From contig NZ_BJYT01000019.1 of assembly GCF_007991655.1 (NCBI RefSeq), positions 22,605 to 86,604 on the forward strand: a stretch of DNA of 64,000 nucleotides. Reading direction: 5' to 3'. The position numbers and the translations under genes were made by a program. Below are positions 1-9,316 of the stretch, one piece after another. The DNA comes from Segetibacter aerophilus (GTDB lineage: Bacteria > Bacteroidota > Bacteroidia > Chitinophagales > Chitinophagaceae). Under the pieces are notes generated by a model. The model saw only the letters and a list, made by a program, of their open reading frames with translations, was not told the DNA's origin and searched no databases. The stretch's first letter is position 1. Every line of letters begins with the position of its first letter.

Positions 1-151
1 TAAAGTTAGTCGTGTAGCGCTTGAAAATGCTGCATCTATCGCTGGTATGTTGTTGACTACTGAGTGTGTAGTTGCTGACAGACCAGAGCCTAAATCTGCT
101 GCAGGTGCTCCAGGTGGAATGCCAGGTGGAATGGGTGGAATGGATTATTAA
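1..151 (+). CDS. groEL: Chaperonin GroEL, C-terminal end (partial)
   Basis: Only the last 49 codons are in the window; the gene begins before position 1. The reading frame that starts at base 2 gives the typical end of a 60-kDa chaperonin: the [19 protein letters not shown] stretch of the equatorial domain, then a flexible tail of Gly-Gly-Met repeats ending GGMDY. GroEL forms the cytoplasmic double ring that folds proteins with GroES. The Gly/Met tail is diagnostic for the family. A strong terminator follows 30 bases after the stop. Confidence 0.97.
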   Translation, partial: KVSRVALENAASIAGMLLTTECVVADRPEPKSAAGAPGGMPGGMGGMDY

Positions 152-180
152 TATCAGGACTCGAATTAATTCGAAATATA

Positions 181-214
181 AAAACCCTTGTTGCGTTTGC
201 AGCAAGGGTTTTTT
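181..214 (+). terminator. Rho-independent terminator after groEL
   Basis: A 14-bp stem (AAAACCCTTGTTGC pairing with GCAGCAAGGGTTTT, one G-T pair), a GTTT loop and a run of T form a classical intrinsic terminator for groEL. The rest of 215-435 shows no gene. Confidence 0.9.
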
Positions 215-435
215 GTTTTGTGGCGGGTCTTGCGATAGATTTTATTTTGAGACAATGCATAATCTGCACTTTAACTATATTAAGAAGCAGGTACGCCAAA
301 CTACTACTTAAAATATTAATATAGTTTTGATTTTCTATAAGATAATGGAAGCTAATGAGCTTTATTCTTAGGAACTTGCAGGACTGAAAATTTACTAATC
401 CCGCGATTTCAATATTATAAAAAAGGTGCTTGTAT

Positions 436-2070
436 ATGTTAAAAGTGAATTTGCTAAAACTGTCTCTTGTTGCTGTGGCTCTGTCAGCTTTCATGGCTTC
501 CTGTAAGAAAGACATGGATGTAATAGTTCCTCCACCATTGCCTCCTGCTGCTCCCGATACAACCGGCACGCTTAAAGATGCTTCAGCCTTTCCAATAGGC
601 ATTGCTATAGAATATGCTTTATGGAAAAATGATGCGGCTTATCGCTCTACCATCATACGTCAAGCAAATAGTGTAACCTTCGGATACCAAATGAAGCACG
701 GTGCAATAGTGAAAGATGACGGCACTTTTCACTTTGCGGCGTCCGACGATTTGTTTAACCAGGTAACAAACGCGGGTTTGGATGTTTTTGGGCATACTTT
801 GGCGTGGCACCAAAATCAAAATGGGACATATCTAAGATCGTTAACCGCTGGAACTCCAAATCCAAACGCTCCAAATGTTCTTACGAATGGCGATTTTGAG
901 GCAGCTAGCACAGGAACTCCAATAAATTGGAATGTTTACAACACCAATGGAGCTACCGTATCTACAGGATCATCTGCCGAGGCGCACAATGGAACACGAT
1001 CATTAAAAATTGTAAATCCAAATAACAACCCGGGCAATCAATGGAAAGTACAAGTTGCAAGTGATGTTTTTAATACCACAGTAAATACCTCTTATAAAGT
1101 TTCTTTTTGGATAAAGGCAGCTTCCGCAGGTGGAAGTGGCAGACTATCGACTCTGCCAACAGCGCAATACCAGAATGACTTCAATGTCACTACCGATTGG
1201 AGCCAAATAACCTGGACATTTTCTGCAAGGGATGCGCAGTCGAGAATTTCTTTAGACATGGGTGCCGTTGCTAATACTTATTTTATCGACGACGTAACTG
1301 TAACAGATGCAAGTTCTGTAGTACCTGCAAACGGTGCACAGGTGGCAGCGGCTGTAGATACGGCGCTTAGCAGGTTTATTAGAAGTACAGTGACCAAGTA
1401 CGCAGGAAAAATTAAAGCCTGGGACGTAGTAAACGAATCTATGGCTGATGGTGTAAGCGGACTTAGAACAAGTGCTAACTCAGAGATAACTCCCGGTGCA
1501 ACCGATTACTTTTTTTGGTCCGAATACCTTGGAAGAAACTTTGCTTTGAAAGCTTTCAATTATGCTAAAGCTGCAGACCCCAACGCACTCCTTTTTATTA
1601 ACGACTATAACCTGGAGTCCAATACTGCTAAACTAGACTCACTTTTAAATTTTGTAAAAGAGCTGCAGGCTAAAGGAGCCAAAATAGATGGTATAGGTAC
1701 TCAAATGCATATCGGTGTAAATAACTCAACTGCTGCTATAGATGCTATGTTTCAGAAGCTTGCTGCAACGGGCTTAAAAGTAAGAGTGTCTGAATTGGAT
1801 GTTCGTATTAATCCAAGTGATGCTGCCGGTTTTACACCTACTGCTGCTTCGCTTCAGAGCCAGGCCGAGATGTATAAATATGTGGTACAGTCGTATATGA
1901 GAAACGTCCCTGTGGCACAACGTCATGGCTTAACAATTTGGGGTGTTACCGACAAGGATAGCTGGATCATCAATGCTTTGAAGAAAATAGATAATCCGCT
2001 TCTTTTCAACCAGGATTATAGTAAAAAGCCAGCCTTTTATAGTTTGTTATTGGGTTTGAAAGGGAAGTAA
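436..2070 (+). CDS. GH10 endo-1,4-beta-xylanase lipoprotein with inserted CBM
   Basis: Predicted secreted xylanase that cuts the beta-1,4 backbone of xylan. The ATG at 436 follows an AAAAGG-type ribosome site; a TTG two codons earlier is less likely. Residues 1-23 form a lipoprotein signal ending in Cys23 (MASC), so the enzyme is probably anchored to a membrane. The GH10 barrel begins near residue 50 with the family's FGHTLAWHQ segment. It is interrupted at about 148-293 by a carbohydrate-binding module of the CBM4/9 type (starts NVLTNGDFE, ends near DDVTVTDAS). It then resumes with the acid/base Glu334 in WDVVNE and the nucleophile Glu453 in VSELDV. An inserted CBM is a known design in Bacteroidota xylanases. 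No SusC/SusD genes lie nearby, so this is not a visible polysaccharide utilisation locus. Confidence 0.93.
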   Translation: MLKVNLLKLSLVAVALSAFMASCKKDMDVIVPPPLPPAAPDTTGTLKDASAFPIGIAIEYALWKNDAAYRSTIIRQANSVTFGYQMKHGAIVKDDGTFHFAASDDLFNQVTNAGLDVFGHTLAWHQNQNGTYLRSLTAGTPNPNAPNVLTNGDFEAASTGTPINWNVYNTNGATVSTGSSAEAHNGTRSLKIVNPNNNPGNQWKVQVASDVFNTTVNTSYKVSFWIKAASAGGSGRLSTLPTAQYQNDFNVTTDWSQITWTFSARDAQSRISLDMGAVANTYFIDDVTVTDASSVVPANGAQVAAAVDTALSRFIRSTVTKYAGKIKAWDVVNESMADGVSGLRTSANSEITPGATDYFFWSEYLGRNFALKAFNYAKAADPNALLFINDYNLESNTAKLDSLLNFVKELQAKGAKIDGIGTQMHIGVNNSTAAIDAMFQKLAATGLKVRVSELDVRINPSDAAGFTPTAASLQSQAEMYKYVVQSYMRNVPVAQRHGLTIWGVTDKDSWIINALKKIDNPLLFNQDYSKKPAFYSLLLGLKGK

Positions 2071-2138
2071 GAAGGTGACTGCTTTCCAAATAGTACCTTT
2101 CCCTTTGCTCCCTAACCGAATGGATTAAACCAATTAAT

Positions 2139-2366
2139 ATGATTCTTTATTCAACTGATTTATTAATAGAAAATTTCGTTATTCCATACGAGGTCAACAG
2201 AGAAGGAAATCGATTGTTCTTTAAACCTCTGAAAGATATTGACGGTTTAGATGTGCCAATTTTTTGGGTTGCGAAGATAAACGGCAACTGGATGCCACTT
2301 AATATTGACGATGCCAAATTTGTACAACAGGTGCAGGATGATATTTTAAATCACAAGATTAACTGA
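2139..2366 (+). CDS. Hypothetical 75-aa protein
   Basis: A small soluble protein with no signal peptide or membrane segment. It begins MILYSTDLLIENFVIPYEV and has alternating hydrophobic residues, which suggests a small beta-rich fold. I do not recognise the family. It lies 68 bases after the xylanase on the same strand and could be cotranscribed. The natural amino-acid composition supports a real gene, but no function can be inferred. Confidence 0.6.
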   Translation: MILYSTDLLIENFVIPYEVNREGNRLFFKPLKDIDGLDVPIFWVAKINGNWMPLNIDDAKFVQQVQDDILNHKIN

Positions 2367-2504
2367 TAGTGGCTCGGCGGTTGACAATTCAAGGCTTAGT
2401 AGTATGAACGTTTATTTGCCACTTCTGTCAAAAACGTAAAATCGAATTGATTGTATGGAGGATACTAAAATTGTTTCCGGGCTTTTGTTAACTGTTTGGC
2501 TTTT

Positions 2505-2524
2505 GTTGTGTCACTCCCTTGTAC
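2505..2524 (-). repeat. Dispersed intergenic repeat, A-type, copy 1a
   Basis: Minus-strand copy of the family GTACAAGTGAGTGACACAAC with one change (GGG for GTG at positions 7-9). With copy 1b it makes an inverted pair 104 bases apart, GTAC ends facing inward, in the 405-base gap between two convergent genes. That gap contains no other supported gene. Confidence 0.85.
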
Positions 2525-2628
2525 CTTAGTTTGCTGCTCAGCGCTCTTAAACCTTCCGCCATCTCCCACTCTGATTAAATTGGTAGGCTTGTTACAAAAG
2601 CCGCGGAGCTGCCGCTTATAAAACAAAA

Positions 2629-2648
2629 GTACAAGTGAGTGACACAAC
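2629..2648 (+). repeat. Dispersed intergenic repeat, A-type, copy 1b
   Basis: Exact match to the A-type consensus GTACAAGTGAGTGACACAAC. It is the second arm of the inverted pair with copy 1a. Confidence 0.9.
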
Positions 2649-2771
2649 AGAAGATGCTATGAAATTCTTATGCTTGTATCATACAAAATCTCATCACTCG
2701 AAAACGTAATTAATTCGAAGCTTCCTGGCTCAAACTTTTCTCAGCATAAGCAAGTAGTTTGAAGCTTTTAC

Positions 2772-3662
2772 CTAGGATTTTAGTTTATCGCTAAAAAAAT
2801 CTATCGTACGCTTCCACGCTAATTCTGCGGCAGGCTTATCGTAACGCGGTGTTGTATCGTTATGGAACCCATGGTTTACGTTGGGATAGATGTAGGCTGT
2901 ATATTCTTTTTTATTTTCTTTTAAAGCTGCTTCATATGCAGGCCATCCCTCATTAACCCGTGTATCAAGGGCGGCATAATGTAGAAGGAGAGGTGCCTTT
3001 ATTTTAGGAACATCTTCTTTAGCAGGCTGGCCCCCATAAAAAGGTACTGAGGCATTTAGTCCCGGAATTCTTACTGCCATTTTATTTGCAATGCTGCCAC
3101 CAAAACAGAAACCAACTACACCAATTTTACCATTACAATCTTTGTTGTTCTTCAGGTAGTCATAAGCAGCTATAAAGTCTTCTAACATTTCATTCTGGTC
3201 ACGCTTGCTTTGCATTTCGCGACCGGCGTCATCTGTGCCGGGGTAACCTCCTAACGGAGTTAATGCATCGGGAGCAATGGAAATAAATCCCGCAAGGGCA
3301 GCTCTTCTTGCTACGTCCTCAATGTGCGGGTTAAGTCCGCGGTTTTCATGAACAACCACAATGCCGCCCAATTTCTTTTTATTGTCGGCAGGCATCGACA
3401 GCAATGCTTTGATCGTTCCGCCACCTTTTGGAGATGGGTAATTGATGTATTCAGATTTTAAACGCGGGTCGTCTTTCTTAATCTGTATGGCCCCCTGGTA
3501 GTCCGGCATTAAGAAGCTCATCAGCGCAGGTACTGTTAGACTTCCCACCGCAAAGGCTGACAGCTTCTGCATAAAATCGCGCCTATCAAGCCTGTTGTGC
3601 GCATAGTCGTCGTAAAGGTCAAACACGTCTTGTTTGATGTCTTCTTTTTTGATTTCGCTCAT
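2772..3662 (-). CDS. Dienelactone hydrolase family protein, Tat-type signal
   Basis: Alpha/beta hydrolase of the dienelactone hydrolase family, 296 residues from the chosen start at MSEIKKED; an upstream in-frame ATG would add 16 unlikely residues. The N-terminal region carries a twin-arginine-like motif ([10 protein letters not shown]) followed by a hydrophobic stretch, so export by the Tat system is probable. The catalytic triad is visible: Cys186 in the nucleophile elbow GFCFGG, Asp in ALDTRV and His in NHGFHN. Known members hydrolyse lactones or related esters; the substrate here cannot be told. The gene is monocistronic and convergent with the 2139 gene. Confidence 0.88.
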   Translation of the reverse strand: MSEIKKEDIKQDVFDLYDDYAHNRLDRRDFMQKLSAFAVGSLTVPALMSFLMPDYQGAIQIKKDDPRLKSEYINYPSPKGGGTIKALLSMPADNKKKLGGIVVVHENRGLNPHIEDVARRAALAGFISIAPDALTPLGGYPGTDDAGREMQSKRDQNEMLEDFIAAYDYLKNNKDCNGKIGVVGFCFGGSIANKMAVRIPGLNASVPFYGGQPAKEDVPKIKAPLLLHYAALDTRVNEGWPAYEAALKENKKEYTAYIYPNVNHGFHNDTTPRYDKPAAELAWKRTIDFFSDKLKS

Positions 3663-3793
3663 GTTAGTTCGGATGTTTAATTTTAAAATTAATCTATTCT
3701 CTATAACCACGTAGACTTAACACCTGTCTATCTGCGGTCCTCGCCGATATCTTACCGTCAAGTAAATTTGGGAAAAGTCACTCTTTATAAACT

Positions 3794-4186
3794 CTAAACT
3801 GTCCGAACCTTGTGTAGTTTTTTATGCCAGTAATAATACGAGACAATACCAGGTAGTATCCAAACCAGCATGGTAAGCATCATAGGATCAAACTTACCGT
3901 ATGTGGCAACGGCGGAATAAACGGCGCCAGTAAGGTCGAAAAATAGACCTGCATAAGCCCATTCTTTTACACTGCGGGGTAAGCCGGGAATGAGTATAGC
4001 AATAGAGCCGATCAATTTGGCAATGCTCAGAAACTGGATAAAATATATCGGGTAACCAAGACCGTCATGCATCATCTGAATAGCCTGTTGAGAAGGTTGT
4101 AATCCGCCAACAGAGGAGAATATCATCAAGCCGGCAAAAACAAGGGTAGAGATCCAATAAATGAGGTTGGTTGTTTTGGCTGTCAT
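3794..4186 (-). CDS. DoxX-like family membrane protein
   Basis: A 130-residue protein with about four hydrophobic helices (starting near residues 7, 50, 75 and 103), matching the length and pattern of DoxX-like proteins (DoxX_2 group). The conserved LIGSIAILIPG and EWAYAGLFFDL segments fit. Members are small inner-membrane proteins of uncertain redox-related role. It lies upstream of the hydrolase gene on the same strand, 131 bases away, so cotranscription is possible but not shown. Confidence 0.8.
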   Translation of the reverse strand: MTAKTTNLIYWISTLVFAGLMIFSSVGGLQPSQQAIQMMHDGLGYPIYFIQFLSIAKLIGSIAILIPGLPRSVKEWAYAGLFFDLTGAVYSAVATYGKFDPMMLTMLVWILPGIVSYYYWHKKLHKVRTV

Positions 4187-4468
4187 TGGAATCTTTTTAA
4201 GTTGGGGAAAATTGCAAATAAAAATAATCGCTTCCCTTCATTTTAAGGAATCGATTTTCATAAGCTACTCTCATGATCATTTTTTTGAAATTCTTGTTCT
4301 TTAGGAAGGAGAGGTCTTTTGAAATTTTTAAGAAAGCATGCTAATATCTTTCAAACTGTTCGAAATTTTATAACTTTTAGTTTCAATTTCTGCGTCGATT
4401 ATTCTGCCCGGAAGGGTAAGATTAAATAGTACTTGCGAAACAAAATGTGTTACTATAATATTAAGGCT

Positions 4469-5515
4469 ATGAGAAAATTTAAAGATCTGTCGTTTCAATT
4501 GATTGTACACGTTTTCCTAATAGGGACAATTTATTCAGCAACAGATTGTCTTGCACAAACAACACCAAAGCGCACGTTGCTTGCCCTGTCGAAAGCCAAT
4601 CATACCCTAGCTTTAGTAGACCCTTCTACGTTGAAGATTATTTCTCAAATACCGGTGGGAACTGATCCTCACGAGCTCGTAGCCTCTTCGGATGGACGCA
4701 CTGCTTACGTTTGCATTTATGGTGGGGGCGCGCTACATGAAATAAATGTAATTGATCTTGTTGCGCAGAAATTATTGTCAAGTATTGACACCAGGCCTTT
4801 GTTTGGCCCGCATGATATAACCTATGTAGATGGAAAGGTTTGGTTTACCGCCGAAGGTTCTAAGGCAATTGGCAGGTACGACCCAGCGACAAGTAAACTT
4901 GATTGGAGCATGGGCACCGGCCAGGATAGGACGCACATGATTTATGTGAGTGCTGATGCAAAAAAGATTTACACTACGAATATCTCTTCGGGCACTGTAA
5001 GCATTCTTGTTAATAGCTTAATTCAGCCAGGAAGAACGGCGCCACCAAATGCCCGGCCGCGTGAGGAGTGGTTTCATACAGTAGTACCGACTGCAAGAGG
5101 ATCAGAAGGATTTGATGTCTCACCAAACGGAGATGAATTATGGACAGCAGCAAGTGAAGACGGAACGATTTCGATTATAGATCTTGCTGCAAAAAAGTTA
5201 GCAACGAAAATCGATGCTAAGGTGTTAGGCGCAAACCGGGTAAAGTTTACTCCAGATGGAACGCGGGTATTTATTTCGAGTCTGCAAAATGGAGAATTGA
5301 CTGTTTTTGATGCAAAATTGCGCAAAGAGGTAAAACGGCTCAAGCTTGGTAAAGGCGCAGCAGGAATTCTTATGGACCAGCAAGGTGCACGGGCATTTGT
5401 CGCCTGTTCATCTGATAATTATATAGCTATAATTGATCTTACAACTTTGGAAGTTACCGGTCGTTTAGATGTTGGTGGGGTACCAGATGGGCTTGCATGG
5501 GCTGTGCGTCCCTGA
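4469..5515 (+). CDS. YncE-like beta-propeller protein, exported
   Basis: A 348-residue secreted protein of the YVTN/YncE seven-bladed beta-propeller group. Start chosen at ATG 4469 (MRKFKDLSFQ); an open frame reaches back to a TTG 12 codons earlier. A signal peptide ends near the CLAQTTP region. Repeated blades are visible as ALVDPSTLKIISQIPVG, INVIDLVAQKLLSSID, ISIIDLAAKKLATKID, LTVFDAKLRKEVKRL and IAIIDLTTLEVTGRLDVGG. Such propellers bind ligands or partners in the periplasm; a specific role is not evident. The neighbours are not related to it. Confidence 0.85.
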   Translation: MRKFKDLSFQLIVHVFLIGTIYSATDCLAQTTPKRTLLALSKANHTLALVDPSTLKIISQIPVGTDPHELVASSDGRTAYVCIYGGGALHEINVIDLVAQKLLSSIDTRPLFGPHDITYVDGKVWFTAEGSKAIGRYDPATSKLDWSMGTGQDRTHMIYVSADAKKIYTTNISSGTVSILVNSLIQPGRTAPPNARPREEWFHTVVPTARGSEGFDVSPNGDELWTAASEDGTISIIDLAAKKLATKIDAKVLGANRVKFTPDGTRVFISSLQNGELTVFDAKLRKEVKRLKLGKGAAGILMDQQGARAFVACSSDNYIAIIDLTTLEVTGRLDVGGVPDGLAWAVRP

Positions 5516-5552
5516 GTTTTCCCGCTTAAGTTTTCAAACGTATATAAGAATA

Positions 5553-5613
5553 TACATTCACTGTCCTGCCAGCTCATCGTCTTTATTTTCTCAGTGTCAG
5601 GACAATGAATGTA
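5553..5613. terminator. Long inverted repeat between convergent genes
   Basis: TACATTCACTGTCCTG pairs with CAGGACAATGAATGTA (15 of 16 positions; the odd pair is G-U on the minus strand) across a loop of about 29 bases. It lies 30 bases past the end of the minus-strand SDR gene and likely ends transcription from one or both convergent genes, although there is no strong T-run. Confidence 0.5.
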
Positions 5614-5642
5614 ATTAGTTATTAAAATTTAAACCCGAGTTT

Positions 5643-6446
5643 TTACGACTTTTTTGGTTCCTGCATTTTATTCATTTGTTCTGCGACCAATTTGTCAGGA
5701 ATTACATTGCTCATCCCTACCATTGCTTTATTTTTTAATCCGGAGACTATTTTGTCATCTCCTTTCATCAAGGCCTGGTAGCCATCTTTAGCAACTTTTG
5801 CAGGGTCTGATAGTCCGGTGTCTAGTATTTTCGACGACTGCATATCTGCTTTATTAAAGAAGTCAGTGTCGGTTGCACCTGGTTGTAAGGCAGTAAGGGT
5901 AACTCCTGTATCTTTTAATTCGCTTATCAGTGCTTCAGTTAAATGCAATACATAGGCTTTTGTCGCGTGATAAACGGCCTGCCACGGACCCGGCAACTCT
6001 GAAGCAATCGATGCCAGTTGTAATATTTTACCCTCGTTGCGTGCTACCATATCTTTTAGAAAGAGCTGTGTTAGTACCGTAAGTGAGCAGACGTTTAACT
6101 GGATTATTTCCAATAGCCGATTAATGTCCTGCTCTACAAAAAGTCCAAATTGTCCCTGGCCTGCATCATTAACCAACACATCTACTGTTAAGCCTTGACG
6201 CTTTACTTCATCGTATAACTCGAAGGCTGCATTGGATTGAAAAAGGTCTTTAGCAATGGTCGTTACGTGTATGTTATACTGTTGCTTTAGTTCAGATGCG
6301 CGCTGTTGCAGGTCTGCTTCTGTTCGTGCCGAAAGAACAAGATTGTAACCATCTTCTGCAAAACACTTTGCGAGTTCATAACCGATGCCGCTTGTGCCGC
6401 CTGTTATTAGTACGTAACCTTTTTGACCATTATTTTCTGTTGCCAT
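5643..6446 (-). CDS. Short-chain dehydrogenase/reductase (SDR)
   Basis: Classical SDR of about 267 residues. The nucleotide-binding motif TGGTSGIG is near residue 15, NDAGQG replaces the usual NNAG, and the catalytic Tyr and Lys are in YHATKAY with the Ser in LASIAS before them. The C-terminal part after PGATDTDF fits oxidoreductases of the DltE/YqjQ-like kind. It should use NAD(P)H on an unknown small substrate. The start could be 6452 or 6446; the second gives MATENNGQKGYVLITGG. Confidence 0.9.
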   Translation of the reverse strand: MATENNGQKGYVLITGGTSGIGYELAKCFAEDGYNLVLSARTEADLQQRASELKQQYNIHVTTIAKDLFQSNAAFELYDEVKRQGLTVDVLVNDAGQGQFGLFVEQDINRLLEIIQLNVCSLTVLTQLFLKDMVARNEGKILQLASIASELPGPWQAVYHATKAYVLHLTEALISELKDTGVTLTALQPGATDTDFFNKADMQSSKILDTGLSDPAKVAKDGYQALMKGDDKIVSGLKNKAMVGMSNVIPDKLVAEQMNKMQEPKKS

Positions 6447-6654
6447 AAACATTGTTTTAATAGTTGAAATAATACAGTTTGAAGCTTTTGGAGCAAGAAA
6501 GGTGAAACAAGAATTATTCCTGCTAAAAGTGTTGAAGAACCTTCGGTGGAAAAATTGAAAAAGAAATATTTATTACGAGCAAAGTCTTAAACAAATGAAT
6601 AAGTAGAACATTCGTGGGGTTTTAGATCAACAGTAAGATTTGGCATATTTTTAT

Positions 6655-6825
6655 TTAATATGTTTCCTTAAGAGATATGAGCTCTCTCAATATAGAAGTC
6701 GGACCATCATGGAAGTAAACGAAATGCATCTTGTATGATTTCATCTCCGGAGTGTTTGCAAGGTCCAAGAGTTTTGCCTGTAGCTGAGAAAATAGGTGGT
6801 GCCCATGTGCAGAAATTTCTTTCAT
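6655..6825 (-). CDS. Possible small protein, 56 aa
   Basis: A 57-codon minus-strand frame starts at ATG 6825, preceded by AAAAAAGG, and reads MKEISAHGHHLFSQLQAKLL followed by a segment ending LRELISLKETY. The composition is protein-like: balanced charge, amphipathic helix pattern and a His-rich start. It is not recognised as any family. It lies inside the 570-base gap between the SDR and tex genes, which otherwise holds only the repeat at 6949. Alternatively it is a chance frame. Confidence 0.35.
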   Translation of the reverse strand: MKEISAHGHHLFSQLQAKLLDLANTPEMKSYKMHFVYFHDGPTSILRELISLKETY

Positions 6826-6948
6826 CCTTTTTTAGTTTTACAACTTTCACTTGAAAAATCTCTTTAACCTTTGCACCACTTTTTCGCGAATAGAATGGAC
6901 TTTAAAAAAAAGTCGGTTTGACCGCGAAGGCTTAATAAAGATTTGCAG

Positions 6949-6968
6949 GTACAAGTGAGTGACACAAC
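6949..6968 (+). repeat. Dispersed intergenic repeat, A-type, copy 2
   Basis: Exact GTACAAGTGAGTGACACAAC, followed by GATGTTGA as in copy 9. It lies 49 bases upstream of the tex start. Confidence 0.9.
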
Positions 6969-7016
6969 GATGTTGAAAGCGAACGAATGCCGGGGAACAA
7001 AAAATAAAAAGTATTA

Positions 7017-9275
7017 ATGGAATTTGCACAAAGTATATCGGCTAAGCTACATGTGAGAACTGCACAGGTAGAAGCAGTTTTAGGGTTGTTGGAGGAAGGA
7101 TCTACCATTCCATTTATTGCCCGTTACCGGAAAGACAAAACGGGTAATTTGGATGAAGTCCAAATCCAGCAAATACAGGACGAAGCTAAGTTTTTAAAAG
7201 AGTTTACCGAGCGTAAAGCTTTTATAGAAAAAGCAATTACCGAGCAGGGTAAAATGTCCGAAGAACTTCAAGCGAAATTAGATAAGACGACAACTGTTGC
7301 AGAGCTTGAAGACATTTATCTTCCTTACAAACCTAAGCGCAAAACCAAGGCGCAAACAGCACGTGAAAACGGACTGGAACTGTTGGCCTTGTTGCTGCTC
7401 GAGCAAAAAGATTTTGACATAAATGGAAAGGCTTCAGAATTTATTAATGAGAATGTAAAGAGCGCTGATGAAGCGTTGCAAGGTGCTCGTGATATTATCG
7501 CAGAAACGGTGAATGAAGATGCAGAGGTGCGGGCTAAAGTGAGAAAGTTGTTTGAAGACAAAGCAACGTTGCAAAGCAAAGTGGTGGCAGATAAAGAGGC
7601 CGAAGGCATTAAATACAAGGACTATTTTGATTTTTCCGAACTGATTTCGAAAGTTCCTTCCCATCGCATACTGGCTATACTACGTGGCTTTTTAGAAGGT
7701 TATTTGCGTATTGGCATTTCACCGGATGAGGAGACTGCGGTTGAACTGATAGAAAATAAATACATCAGGGGATTAAGTAATTCTAATGAGCAAATAAAGA
7801 AAGCGATTAAGGATGCTTATCGTCGCCTGTTGCAGCCAAGTCTCGAAAGCGAATTCAGAACAGCCTTAAAGCAAAAAGGGGATGAGGATGCGATTAATGT
7901 GTTTGCAGAAAATTTAAGGCAATTGTTGCTTAGCTCACCCTTAGGAAGTAAAAAAATTCTTGCCATTGACCCGGGTTATCGGACGGGATGTAAAGTGGTT
8001 TGCCTCGACGAAAAAGGTGAATTGAAGAAGACAAGCCTGATCTATATTCATGAAGGCAATAAGCAATACGAGGCGGAGCACATCATAAAAGACCTTGTTT
8101 CAAAGTACGAGATTGAGGTCTTTGCAATCGGAGACGGAACTGCGGGGCGGGAAACAGAACAGTTTATTAAGAAATTAAATCTTTGTCTGCCCGTGTTCAT
8201 GGTAAATGAAGACGGAGCTTCGGTATACAGCGCATCGGAGACAGCCAGGGAAGAATTTCCTAACGAAGATGTTACGGTTAGAGGTTCAGTAAGTATTGGC
8301 AGACGACTAATGGATCCGTTAGCTGAGTTGGTAAAAATAGATCCTAAAAGTATTGGAGTAGGGCAGTACCAGCACGATGTAAACCAATTCAGATTGAAGG
8401 AGAAACTCGACCAGACAGTGGAAAGCTGCGTGAATGCTGTTGGAGTAAATGTAAATACAGCAAGCAAACACCTGCTGAGTTACGTTAGCGGAATTGGTGG
8501 AACGCTTGCGGACAATATTGTAAAATATCGAAGCGAAATTGGCAGGTTCAAGAACAGAAAGGAACTGATGAAAGTACCAAGATTGGGTGGGAAAGCATTT
8601 GAGCAGTGTGCAGGATTTCTGCGAATAAAAGAGGGTGAAAATCCACTGGACTCAAGTGCAGTACATCCCGAGGCGTATCCGTTAGTTCAACAGATGGCGA
8701 AAGACCTGGAGGTGGATGTAAAATCATTAATTGGTAATGAGACTTTGATAAAGACTATCAATCCAAAAAAATATGTTAGCGAACAGTTTGGTGAACTAAC
8801 CATTCAGGACATACTGAAAGAACTGCAAAAGCCAGGACTTGATCCGCGAAGTGAAGTTCAACAGTTTGAGTTCGCAAATATTTATAAACTTGAAGATGTT
8901 ACAGTAGGAATGGTGGTGCCGGGAGTAGTGACTAACATTACCCGCTTTGGAGCTTTTGTAGACATTGGTGTAAAACAAGATGGATTAGTTCATGTTTCTG
9001 AAATCTCTCATAAATACATAACTGATCCTAATGAAGCACTGAAACTGAACCAGCATGTACAAGTCAAAGTGTTGGAAGTGGATGTGGCAAGAAAACGTAT
9101 AGCGTTATCTATCAAACAAACACAGGAAGCACCGGCAAGAACTCAGAGGCCGCAACAGGGTTTTAAGCCGAGTAATAATAGTGGCCAAAATCAGGGTTTC
9201 AAAAAGCGCGAGCCGGAAGAGGCGTTGCCAATGAACGACGCACTAGCGATGCTGAAGAAGAAGTTTGGGAAGTAG
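7017..9275 (+). CDS. tex: Tex-family RNA-binding transcription accessory protein
   Basis: 752 residues, close to the usual Tex length. Order of parts: an N-terminal helical region with the family's IPFIARYRKDKTGNLDEVQ segment (about 30-50); an RNase H-like YqgF fold starting KILAIDPGYRTGCK near residue 313; helix-hairpin-helix segments around 480-540 (SYVSGIGGTLADNIVKYR); and an S1 RNA-binding domain at about 625-700 (VTNITRFGAFVDIGVKQDGL). The end is a Gln/Lys-rich tail. Tex is a cytoplasmic nucleic-acid-binding protein linked to transcription and RNA turnover. ATG 7017 sits after an A-rich leader. Confidence 0.96.
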   Translation: MEFAQSISAKLHVRTAQVEAVLGLLEEGSTIPFIARYRKDKTGNLDEVQIQQIQDEAKFLKEFTERKAFIEKAITEQGKMSEELQAKLDKTTTVAELEDIYLPYKPKRKTKAQTARENGLELLALLLLEQKDFDINGKASEFINENVKSADEALQGARDIIAETVNEDAEVRAKVRKLFEDKATLQSKVVADKEAEGIKYKDYFDFSELISKVPSHRILAILRGFLEGYLRIGISPDEETAVELIENKYIRGLSNSNEQIKKAIKDAYRRLLQPSLESEFRTALKQKGDEDAINVFAENLRQLLLSSPLGSKKILAIDPGYRTGCKVVCLDEKGELKKTSLIYIHEGNKQYEAEHIIKDLVSKYEIEVFAIGDGTAGRETEQFIKKLNLCLPVFMVNEDGASVYSASETAREEFPNEDVTVRGSVSIGRRLMDPLAELVKIDPKSIGVGQYQHDVNQFRLKEKLDQTVESCVNAVGVNVNTASKHLLSYVSGIGGTLADNIVKYRSEIGRFKNRKELMKVPRLGGKAFEQCAGFLRIKEGENPLDSSAVHPEAYPLVQQMAKDLEVDVKSLIGNETLIKTINPKKYVSEQFGELTIQDILKELQKPGLDPRSEVQQFEFANIYKLEDVTVGMVVPGVVTNITRFGAFVDIGVKQDGLVHVSEISHKYITDPNEALKLNQHVQVKVLEVDVARKRIALSIKQTQEAPARTQRPQQGFKPSNNSGQNQGFKKREPEEALPMNDALAMLKKKFGK

Positions 9276-9316
9276 AACGGGAACTGGGGATTGAAGGGAA
9301 TTGAAGGGATGCGGGG

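Noticed and set aside
90..602. 170-codon minus-strand frame across the groEL-xylanase gap
   Set aside because: It overlaps the xylanase signal region and the groEL terminator and has low-complexity hydrophobic residues; it is a shadow frame.
6510..6590. Short coding-like piece with a Lys-rich end in the SDR-tex gap
   Set aside because: No start codon is present in frame and it is under 30 codons.
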